The notes under the pieces were generated by a model that was not told where the DNA came from, did not search any database, and was given only the letters and a program-made list of their open reading frames with translations. Below, in pieces: positions 16,136-22,294 of a DNA stretch of 64,000 bases. Source of the DNA: Pelomonas nitida (GTDB lineage: Bacteria > Pseudomonadota > Gammaproteobacteria > Burkholderiales > Burkholderiaceae_C); assembly GCF_043555975.1 (NCBI RefSeq), contig NZ_JBIGIA010000001.1:434001-498000 (forward strand), given 5' to 3'. Both the position numbers and the translations under genes were made by a program. How positions within the stretch are numbered: position 1 is the stretch's first letter; the number at the start of each line of letters is the position of its first letter.

Positions 16136-16705
16136 TCAGTGTTTGCATTTGCCGCGCGCTTCGGCCATCAGCCAGAACGGCAGGCTCAGCAGGCCACCGC
16201 CACCACCGAGGAACTCGCCCTTGAGGCAGTCGGTCGTGCCGGCTTGCTGGATCTCGCGGCCCAGGCGCGCGTGGGCGGTTTCGCGGCCGGAGTCCTGGGA
16301 GGCCGAGGCGGCCCGCTCGGACAGCAGCGGCTGGCGGCCGGCCTCGCGGATGGCGCGCCGTGTCGCGTCGGTCTGTAGCAGGCTGATGCGTGGGGTCTCG
16401 GAAGTGGGAGGTGCTTCGGCGACGGGCGCGTCGGTGGTCGGGGGTGCTGTGTCGATCGGTGGCGCAGACGGGTCGTCCCGGCGCTGTTGGCGCTGTTGGC
16501 GATTGCTCCGCGGAGTCGGCGTCGTCGCGGCGTCGGCCGGCCGGCGCGTTGGCTTCGCCTGCGGTGGCGGCGGCAGGATCAGCCGCACGGTGCTGGTTGC
16601 GGCTGGGCTGTGGTCGGACGGGTGTTGCCGCGGCGCGATGAGCAGCAGCGAGCCATGAGCCGCCACGATCAGCAGCCACAGTGCATGGCGGCGCTCAAGT
16701 CGCAT
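16136..16705 (-). CDS. proline-rich TonB-like envelope protein, paralogue
   Basis: A 189-residue protein with an N-terminal membrane anchor (ALWLLIVAAHGSLLLI), the motif VRLILPPPP, a Pro/Thr-rich linker and a C-terminal part with two cysteines (TTDCLKGEF and the final GKCKH). It matches the order of features in the 222-residue protein two genes downstream. Its start overlaps the end of the XRE regulator gene by 11 bp, so the regulator probably belongs to the same transcript. Function unknown. Confidence 0.6.
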   Translation of the reverse strand: MRLERRHALWLLIVAAHGSLLLIAPRQHPSDHSPAATSTVRLILPPPPQAKPTRRPADAATTPTPRSNRQQRQQRRDDPSAPPIDTAPPTTDAPVAEAPPTSETPRISLLQTDATRRAIREAGRQPLLSERAASASQDSGRETAHARLGREIQQAGTTDCLKGEFLGGGGGLLSLPFWLMAEARGKCKH

Positions 16706-16931
16706 GCCGTCCGTCCTCCGGCTCGGGGCCGGGCTCCCAGGTGAGCAGGTCGCCGGGCTGGCACTGCAGTACGTCGCAGATGCGCGAGAGCGTGTCGAAG
16801 CGCACGCCGCGCACCTTGCCGCTCTTCAGCAAGGACAGGTTGGCCTCGGTGATGCCCACGCGCTCGGCCAGTTCGCGCGAGCGCATCTTGCGCCGCGCGA
16901 GCATGACGTCGAGCGTGACGACGATGGGCAT
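16695..16931 (-). CDS. small XRE-family transcriptional regulator (YozG-like)
   Basis: A 78-residue helix-turn-helix protein: LARRKMRSRELAERVGITEANLSLLKSGKVRGVRFDTLSRICDVLQCQPGDLL pattern in order, the compact Cro/C1-type fold of YozG-like regulators. Such regulators are very often paired with DUF2975 membrane proteins, and one lies 156 bp upstream on the same strand. The gap between them carries a dispersed palindromic repeat. It probably controls the DUF2975 gene and itself. Confidence 0.85.
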   Translation of the reverse strand: MPIVVTLDVMLARRKMRSRELAERVGITEANLSLLKSGKVRGVRFDTLSRICDVLQCQPGDLLTWEPGPEPEDGRHAT

Positions 16932-16983
16932 GTCAGCGGTACCGCAACGCCGGCAGGCGGCGGGCTTTCGGGCCGAGCGCCGG

Positions 16984-17055
16984 GCCGCTCACGAGCCGGC
17001 CCGTCATGGCGATGTGCTCGCGGCTCGATGCCGCGGGCATCGCCGCCCCCTCGCG
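16984..17055. repeat. dispersed palindromic repeat, copy A
   Basis: Forms a stem TGCTCGCGGC (17015-17024) with GCCGCGGGCA (17030-17039), extended by GGCGA (17008-17012) with TCGCC (17040-17044). About 72 bp match the copy at 51597-51669. Between the copies one stem pair changes from C-G to T-A and another from T-G to T-A, so pairing is kept while bases vary. It resembles REP/BIME-type intergenic elements. It lies between DUF2975 and the XRE gene. Confidence 0.65.
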
Positions 17056-17087
17056 GGACCGGCCAACCTTATCCTTCGGCGAGGGGC

Positions 17088-17636
17088 TCATACGAACTCG
17101 GCGTTCTCGTCGGCGACGCGGGCGGCTTCGTGCAGCACCTGCGCCAGCGCCAGCAGCAGCAGGCCGAACAGCAGCGCGAGGTAGTGGTCGGAGGACAGGC
17201 CGAACCACAGCCGGCGCTGCCCCGGCGGGTTGCCCCAGGTCAGCGCCAGGATGGCCAGCGTGTGGCTCAGCGGCTGCGCGGCCGCCAGCGTGCACAGGCC
17301 CAGGCCCAGGTGGCGCAGATGCCGCGCCGGCCGCCGGGTCAGCAGCTCGCCCTGCGCGAAGCAGCCGAACAGCGACCACATATGCCACAGCGCGAACAGA
17401 CTGGCGCTCGTGGGCAGCATCATGGCCGCCAGGCCCCACAGGCGTGGCCCGACGTCGAGCTGAACGGTGTCGAGGTTCCAGGTCTGGCCCGCCACTTCCG
17501 CGACCCATTCGGGCTGCGCCCAGAACATGAAGGGCAGCGCCCCGATGACGACGACCCCCAGCAGGCACAGCGACCGCACGACCCACGCCAGGCGGCGAAT
17601 GCGCCGCAGGCTGTCGGAGGGAACGGAGTCGGGCAT
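17088..17636 (-). CDS. DUF2975 membrane protein
   Basis: A 182-residue protein with four hydrophobic segments (about residues 15-37, 60-85, 110-130 and 145-165), the DUF2975 layout. The family is an inner-membrane protein of unknown role, generally next to a YozG-like XRE regulator as here. The start MPDSVPSD at 17636 is used; the frame is open to 17741 but would extend into the AT-rich region shared with the divergent ybaK gene, where promoters for both genes are expected. Confidence 0.8.
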   Translation of the reverse strand: MPDSVPSDSLRRIRRLAWVVRSLCLLGVVVIGALPFMFWAQPEWVAEVAGQTWNLDTVQLDVGPRLWGLAAMMLPTSASLFALWHMWSLFGCFAQGELLTRRPARHLRHLGLGLCTLAAAQPLSHTLAILALTWGNPPGQRRLWFGLSSDHYLALLFGLLLLALAQVLHEAARVADENAEFV

Positions 17637-17758
17637 GGGGATCTCGGTGTGGCTGAAAAACTTACTGTAAAACAATAATTCATTGCCGCAGAACAGAATC
17701 TCTGCCGGTGAGGGCGTGGCAGCGGCATGAGCCGTCCGCACGCATCCAAAATGCGCCC

Positions 17759-18247
17759 ATGAGCAAAAAGAGCAGTCATGTCAGCGAGACCCCGGCCACG
17801 CAGGCGCTCAGGCGCGCGGGCATCGAGTTCACCGAACATGTCTACGACTATGTGGACCATGGCGGCACCGCCGAGTCGTCCCGGCAGCTGGGCGTGGACG
17901 AGCATGCCGTCGTGAAGACGTTGGTCATGCAGGACGAAAAGGCCGAGCCGCTGATCGTGCTGATGCACGGCGACCGCACGGTCAGCCTGAAGGAGCTGGC
18001 GCGACAGATCCCGTGCAAGAAGGTCGAGCCCTGCAAGCCGGAGGTGGCGCAGCGGCACAGCGGCTACCAGGTCGGCGGCACGTCGCCGTTCGGCGTGCGC
18101 AAGGCGATGCCTGTGTTCGTCGAGGCGAGCATCCTGGCGCTGGAGAAGATCTGCATCAACGGCGGGCGGCGCGGCTATCTCGTCGGCATCGCGCCCCAGG
18201 TGCTGACCGAGCTGCTGGGAGCGCGGCCGGTGACATGCGCCAACTGA
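17759..18247 (+). CDS. ybaK: Cys-tRNA(Pro)/Cys-tRNA(Cys) deacylase YbaK
   Basis: A 162-residue YbaK/EbsC-family protein that hydrolyses Cys mischarged on tRNA-Pro, a trans-editing partner of prolyl-tRNA synthetase. Diagnostic blocks are visible: VVKTLVMQDE, the K of CKKVEPC, GYQVGGTSPFG and INGGRRGYLVGI. Length matches the family. It overlaps the next gene by 13 bp, so both are likely co-translated. Divergent from the DUF2975 gene. A tRNA-Pro gene is 3 kb away, which is probably coincidence. Confidence 0.92.
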   Translation: MSKKSSHVSETPATQALRRAGIEFTEHVYDYVDHGGTAESSRQLGVDEHAVVKTLVMQDEKAEPLIVLMHGDRTVSLKELARQIPCKKVEPCKPEVAQRHSGYQVGGTSPFGVRKAMPVFVEASILALEKICINGGRRGYLVGIAPQVLTELLGARPVTCAN

Positions 18248-18801
18248 AGGCTGTGGTGTGCCGCATGCTGGCCGCTGCGCGCAGTGCCTGGTTGCCGGTT
18301 TTGAGGCAGGAGGCGGACGGCGTCTATCAACCGCTGCCGCCGCCTGGGCTGTCGCTCGCGCTGTTGGGCGCGGCCATGGTGGCGAGCGTGCTGCTGGTGC
18401 TGGGCCGGGGTGGGGCGTGGATGAGTTTGAGTGTGGCCGCGGGCCTGGCGCTCGGGTTCGCGCTGCGAACGCTGCTGGCGTGGCGCCGCCATGGCGCCCG
18501 TGGGCGCCCGCTGGTGCGGCTGGCCGACGGTGTACTGACGATCCGGCACACCGGCCAGGATGTCACCGTGCCCTTGCTGCCGCTGGTCCACCTCGTCGTC
18601 TACGGCCCGGCCGGCCACCGGACCTACCGCTTTGTCGGGGCTGACGGCCACTGGCAGGAAGTCCGGCCGCAATGGTCTGCGCCCTCGGAGGCCGCCGTGA
18701 TCGCCTCCCTGCAGGGCGCGCTGGGCGAACGCGTCATCGTGGAAACCCCGCAAACCGCCTTCGAGCAAGCTCGTGGCGACGGGCCCTACTTCGGCAGTTG
18801 A
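18235..18801 (+). CDS. uncharacterised two-helix membrane protein
   Basis: A 188-residue protein with two adjacent hydrophobic segments (about residues 38-58 and 62-82) followed by a soluble domain of about 100 residues containing HLVVYGPAGHRTYRFVGADG, a beta-rich pattern similar to small PH-like domains. The start overlaps the end of ybaK by 13 bp (ATG within GTGACATGCG), so it is probably co-translated. Family not recognised. Confidence 0.65.
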   Translation: MRQLKAVVCRMLAAARSAWLPVLRQEADGVYQPLPPPGLSLALLGAAMVASVLLVLGRGGAWMSLSVAAGLALGFALRTLLAWRRHGARGRPLVRLADGVLTIRHTGQDVTVPLLPLVHLVVYGPAGHRTYRFVGADGHWQEVRPQWSAPSEAAVIASLQGALGERVIVETPQTAFEQARGDGPYFGS

Positions 18802-18900
18802 GCGGTGTTTGAGCGGTAGTTGAGCGGCGATGGCGCACCAATCGGTGAGTGCGCGACGCCCGGCCGGCGCGACGCGCGAGCTGGCTGACAATCACGCCCC

Positions 18901-19611
18901 ATGGAAACGCTTCTCCCCCTGCTCGCCGCCGTCATCGGCTACCTGATCGGCTCGCTCTCCTTCGCCGTCATCGTCAGTCGCGCCATGGGCCTGTCCGACC
19001 CGCGCTCCTATGGTTCCGGCAACCCCGGCGCCACGAATGTGCTGCGCTCGGGCAACAAGGTCGCGGCCGTGCTGACGCTGGTGTTCGACGCACTCAAGGG
19101 CTATCTGCCGGTGCTGGCCGTCAACCTCTGGGGCGCTCGCTACGGCCTGGGCGAGGGCGCGGCCGCCCTGGTGGGGCTGGGTGCCTTCCTCGGCCACCTG
19201 TGGCCGGTGTTCTTCAAGTTCGAAGGCGGCAAGGGCGTGGCCACGGCCGCCGGTGTCATCTTTGGCCTGAACCCGCTGCTGGGTGTGGCGACGCTGGCCA
19301 CCTGGGGCGCGGTGGCCTGGGTCAGCCGCTATTCGTCGCTGGCCGCCATCGTCGCGGCCGCGCTCGCGCCGATGTATCAGTTGCTCATTTGGGAAGCCGG
19401 AGCGACGGCGCTGGCCCTCATCATCATGGGCTTGCTGCTCGTGTGGCGCCATCAGGCCAACATCCAGAAGCTGATGGCCGGCACCGAAAGCAAGCTGGGC
19501 CAGAAGGCGGCGGGTGCCGCGCCGGCGCCCGGCACCAGCAAGAAGCATCCGCACGGCACGGGCCCAAAGCCAGCCGGGCATTCGCATCACCATCCCGCAC
19601 GAAAGAAGTGA
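18901..19611 (+). CDS. plsY: glycerol-3-phosphate acyltransferase PlsY
   Basis: A 236-residue membrane enzyme that moves an acyl group from acyl-phosphate to glycerol-3-phosphate, the first step of phospholipid synthesis. Family blocks are intact: SYGSGNPGATN near residues 37-46 (phosphate loop), GHLWPVFFKFEGGKGVAT near 99-116, and several hydrophobic segments. The last 40 residues are a His/Lys/Ala-rich tail (KKHPHGTGPK, HSHHH) longer than the usual end, possibly metal-binding. The next gene starts 4 bp later, so they are likely co-transcribed. Confidence 0.93.
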   Translation: METLLPLLAAVIGYLIGSLSFAVIVSRAMGLSDPRSYGSGNPGATNVLRSGNKVAAVLTLVFDALKGYLPVLAVNLWGARYGLGEGAAALVGLGAFLGHLWPVFFKFEGGKGVATAAGVIFGLNPLLGVATLATWGAVAWVSRYSSLAAIVAAALAPMYQLLIWEAGATALALIIMGLLLVWRHQANIQKLMAGTESKLGQKAAGAAPAPGTSKKHPHGTGPKPAGHSHHHPARKK

Positions 19612-19615
19612 CTCC

Positions 19616-19969
19616 ATGAGCAACCCCATCGACCGCTACGACGTCGGCCCCCGCATGTCCGAGATGGCCGTCTACAACGGCGTGGCCTACCTCGCCGGCC
19701 AGGTGGCCGAGGACGGCAGCCAGGGCATCGAGGGCCAGACGGCCCAGGTGCTGGCCGCCATCGACAAGCTGCTGGCCCGTGCGGGCTCCGACAAGTCGCG
19801 CATCCTGCGCGCCCAGATCTTCCTCGTCGACCTGGCGGACTTCGCCGCGATGAACGGCGTGTGGGAGAAGTGGGTCGCGGCCGGCCACACGCCGCCGCGC
19901 GCCACCGTGCAGGCCGCGCTGGCTCGGCCGGAGTGGAAGATCGAGATCGTTGTGACGGCGGCCGTCTGA
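19616..19969 (+). CDS. RidA family protein
   Basis: A 117-residue RidA/YjgF/UK114-type protein. RidA proteins deaminate reactive enamine/imine intermediates or act in related steps. AYLAGQVAED, the long middle helix and PPRATVQAAL are visible; the Arg in PPRAT is the residue that binds the substrate carboxylate in the family. The start is set 4 bp after plsY, giving a normal family length. Substrate uncertain, as many RidA paralogues exist. Confidence 0.88.
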   Translation: MSNPIDRYDVGPRMSEMAVYNGVAYLAGQVAEDGSQGIEGQTAQVLAAIDKLLARAGSDKSRILRAQIFLVDLADFAAMNGVWEKWVAAGHTPPRATVQAALARPEWKIEIVVTAAV

Positions 19970-20087
19970 GGCCCAGCCCAGTGATCCAGAAAGGCACGTG
20001 ACGGCCTTGCGCAGGGCGAATGATCGCGGCTCAGTCCGCTGCGGTGGGCTGCGTTGCCATGCGTGCGGTGTGCTGTAGTGTTGCGGA

Positions 20088-20244
20088 ACTGCCCCGATTC
20101 CGGGCTCGTGTTGCGCTCCACCTCGCGGCTGAGCGTGCTGGCGCTGCGGTTCAACGTCTTGGCAATGTCTCTGAGGCTGTATCCCTGCTGTTGCAGGCTC
20201 GCCAGCGCGACTCGCTCTTCAGGCTGAAGTTGTCGGCTAGTGTG
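20088..20244 (-). pseudogene. IS30-family transposase remnant (N-terminal HTH)
   Basis: Read on the minus strand, an in-frame stretch gives LQPEERVALASLQQQGYSL, then RDIAKTLNRSASTLSREVER and NTSPESG, the helix-turn-helix that opens IS30 transposases. It is cut by a TAG at 20245-20247 where the start of the protein should be, and the homology stops after about 50 residues. The rest of the 329-bp gap between ridA and the PDZ gene has nothing recognisable. A decayed insertion sequence fragment. Confidence 0.75.
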
Positions 20245-20298
20245 CTAGCGTGCTACCCGTACCTATGCGAGGTTGCGAAGAAGGTTTTGAAACATTGC

Positions 20299-20655
20299 TC
20301 ACTTCTTCTCGACGGCCGTGATGACTATTTGGCGTGCTTCATTGTCATCACTCCCGCGGCGCACCGTAAGCGTCACTTGCTGGCCTGCTTGCAGCTGTAG
20401 TTGCTGGGCAAGCTCACTGGCCTTGGCGCCGCGCACCTCGCGGCCGTAGATTGCCAGGATCGTGTCGCCTTGTTTGAGGCCAGCCCGTTCGGCCGGACTG
20501 CCGGACGTGGTTGATTCGATCAAAACTTTCTCGATCTTCCTGTCGAAGATGCTGCCGCTTGCCTCGATGGAGCTGCGCAAGCCCAACCAGCCGTCCGATG
20601 CAAATGCTGCTGAACCTGTGGCGATAAGGGTAACGCCAACTAAAAAGTTTTTCAT
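20299..20655 (-). CDS. small secreted PDZ-domain protein
   Basis: A 118-residue protein with a signal peptide (FLVGVTLIATGSAAFAS, cleavage near residue 20) and a single PDZ domain: SPAERAGLKQGDTILAIYGREV near residues 55-75, then a QAGQQVTLTVRR strand. PDZ domains of this kind sit in periplasmic proteases, but no protease domain is present, so it may be a free peptide-binding module or a cut-down remnant. Composition is less GC-rich than its neighbours, and IS fragments flank it, suggesting acquired DNA. Confidence 0.75.
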   Translation of the reverse strand: MKNFLVGVTLIATGSAAFASDGWLGLRSSIEASGSIFDRKIEKVLIESTTSGSPAERAGLKQGDTILAIYGREVRGAKASELAQQLQLQAGQQVTLTVRRGSDDNEARQIVITAVEKK

Positions 20656-20810
20656 GCCGATTCTTTGAATTGCTGATGAAGCAACTCTGCAGGCCGCCAG
20701 TCCAGAGGGCAGGCCGCTGGTGACCTTGCCCCTGAATTCCGTATCCCATAGCTGGACTACGCGTTGACTTGCCGGCGTTGACCGGCGAGCCAGTTTTATT
20801 CGAACTGAGG

Positions 20811-21050
20811 TGTACTGTCAATTCCGGACAGTCATGGTCTGAGGTGGCCTGACTTTCCCGGACGCCCGCTTGAGGGCGGATTGACCGAAGAGGAAGCGAT
20901 GAGGAAAACGACGACATACACGCCGGAGTTCAAGGTCGAAGCAGTGAAGCTGGTGACCGACCAGGGGCTGAGTCATCAGGAAGCCGCGGCCAAGCTGGAT
21001 ATCCCGACGGGCACGCTGAGCAACTGGATCAGCCAGCGCCGCAACCGCGG
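20811..21050 (+). mobile_element. truncated IS3-family insertion sequence (left end and orfA start)
   Basis: TGTACTGTCAATTCCGGACA at 20811-20830 has the look of an IS3 terminal repeat, starting with TG. An orfA-like frame begins at the ATG at 20899: RKTTTYTPEFKVEAVKLV, then HQEAAAKLDIPTGTLSNWI, the helix-turn-helix of IS3 OrfA. Transposase homology ends near residue 47 (about 21040); the frame runs on to 21177 with unrelated sequence. No orfB is present, so the element is inactive. Confidence 0.75.
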
Positions 21051-21151
21051 CGCTGGTGGTGCCGCCGCTGCACCTGGAGAGCTCACGCGAGTCGCGGCGC
21101 GATGGGGATGCCGCTCAGATTTTCGTCGAGGGGAGGGGCCAGCCAGTCGCC

Positions 21152-21175
21152 GGTTTACCCATTGGTTTACCCATT
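21152..21175. repeat. 12-bp direct tandem duplication
   Basis: GGTTTACCCATT occurs twice without spacing at 21152-21163 and 21164-21175. It sits between the IS3 remnant and tRNA-Pro. It may be a footprint of insertion or slippage; no function is apparent. Confidence 0.7.
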
Positions 21176-21194
21176 GAGCATTCAGCGGGCCGGA

Positions 21195-21232
21195 AAAGGA
21201 AAAAGGACTTAGAGGCTTTCGCTTCTAAGTCC
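21195..21232 (-). terminator. rho-independent terminator after tRNA-Pro
   Basis: On the minus strand a perfect 9-bp stem (GGACTTAGA with TCTAAGTCC, 21205-21213 and 21224-21232) is followed by the T-rich run TTTTTCCTTT. It lies 21 bp past the 3' end of tRNA-Pro and would end that transcript. Confidence 0.85.
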
Positions 21233-21252
21233 CTGATCTACTTTAATAAAAA

Positions 21253-21330
<78 letters not shown>

Positions 21331-21341
21331 CTGAGCCTCGC

Positions 21342-21347
21342 AGTATA
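21342..21347 (-). promoter_or_regulatory. candidate -10 box for tRNA-Pro
   Basis: TATACT on the minus strand lies 12 bases before the mature 5' end of tRNA-Pro. A weak TTGAGT-like -35 is present upstream but the spacing is not ideal. Confidence 0.4.
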
Positions 21348-21363
21348 GCCCAAATTTTTCGAC

Positions 21364-21879
21364 TCAACTCAAAAGCGAGGCGCGAATTGAAAGAAGTTCG
21401 GCCCGGACCTGTTCCAGCGACGTCAGTGGGTCGAGTGAACGCACGGGCAGCGTCATGGAGGCTTCGGTGGCCTTCAGGGGCTGAGCCTGGGCCACAGCGG
21501 CACGGGCGGCGGGCAGGTGGGCCAGATCTGCCGGCAGTTCGTTGTCTTCATCCTCGTCAGGACCTTCGTCCAGCGCCTGGGCGGCCTCGGCTTCGTCGCG
21601 GAAGTTCTGCGCTGAAGCGGGAGGCAGCCCTTCGTTGAGCTGGTTGCGGGCGCCACTGATGGTGAAGCCCTGGTCGTAAAGCAGATCGCGGATGCGGCGA
21701 ATCAGCAGCACTTCGTGGTGCTGGTAATAGCGCCGGTTGCCGCGCCGCTTCATCGGCTTGAGCTGGGAGAACTCCTGCTCCCAGTAGCGCAGCACGTAGG
21801 GCTTCACACCGCACAGCTCGCTCACTTCACCGATGGTGAAGTAGCGTTTGGCGGGGATGGCGGGAAGCGCCTTTTCCAT
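21364..21879 (-). CDS. MerR-family transcriptional regulator
   Basis: A 171-residue protein. Residues 13-80 form a MerR-type winged helix: YFTIGEVSELCGVKPYVLRY, then EQEFSQLKP and NRRYYQHHEVLLIRRI. The C-terminal half is acidic and low in complexity (DEGPDEDEDNELP) and lacks the cysteine metal site of MerR proper. This gene regularly follows ihfA ahead of tRNA-Pro in betaproteobacteria. Its regulon is not known to me. Confidence 0.9.
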   Translation of the reverse strand: MEKALPAIPAKRYFTIGEVSELCGVKPYVLRYWEQEFSQLKPMKRRGNRRYYQHHEVLLIRRIRDLLYDQGFTISGARNQLNEGLPPASAQNFRDEAEAAQALDEGPDEDEDNELPADLAHLPAARAAVAQAQPLKATEASMTLPVRSLDPLTSLEQVRAELLSIRASLLS

Positions 21880-21914
21880 TGCAAATCAACAGGTTCGCGA
21901 GGGGAGGAAGCACT

Positions 21915-22283
21915 CTACTCGAAGTCTTCTCCGCCGGATGCATCGCCCTGCACCAACCCCTTGAGCTTGTGGCTGGCGTGGAAGGTCACGACGTTGCGAG
22001 CCTTGATGGGGATGGATTCGCCGGTGCGTGGGTTGCGCCCGGGGCGTGGAGCCTTGCGTCGGATGTTGAAGTTGCCAAAGCCGGAGAGCTTCACGTCCTG
22101 ACCCTTGACGAGGCTGTCGTGCAGGATGTCGAAGAAGGCCTCGACCATGTCCTTGGACTCCCGCTTGTTCAGGCCCAGCTTGTCGAACAGCAGCTCGGCC
22201 AGTTCCGCCTTGGTCAGCGTGGGCGTTTCCAGGCTGCCGATGACGACGGCAGCCGGGTCCTTCTTGATGTCGTGGTCGTCCAT
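21915..22283 (-). CDS. ihfA: integration host factor subunit alpha
   Basis: A 122-residue HU/IHF-family DNA-bending protein. TLTKAELAELLFDKLGLNK starts the fold, and the arm bears GFGNFNIRRKAPRPGRNP, with the GRNPxTGE signature and the intercalating Pro. N-terminal extension of about 20 residues relative to E. coli. The ATG at 22283 is chosen because GGAG lies six bases upstream; an ATG at 22298 overlapping pheT is less well placed. Position right after pheT is the standard arrangement. Confidence 0.94.
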   Translation of the reverse strand: MDDHDIKKDPAAVVIGSLETPTLTKAELAELLFDKLGLNKRESKDMVEAFFDILHDSLVKGQDVKLSGFGNFNIRRKAPRPGRNPRTGESIPIKARNVVTFHASHKLKGLVQGDASGGEDFE

Positions 22284-22294
22284 GGTTTCTCCGG

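Noticed and set aside
20020..20400. 126-codon plus-strand frame across the ridA-PDZ gap
   Set aside because: It runs antisense to the IS30 remnant and to the PDZ gene and has no recognisable features.
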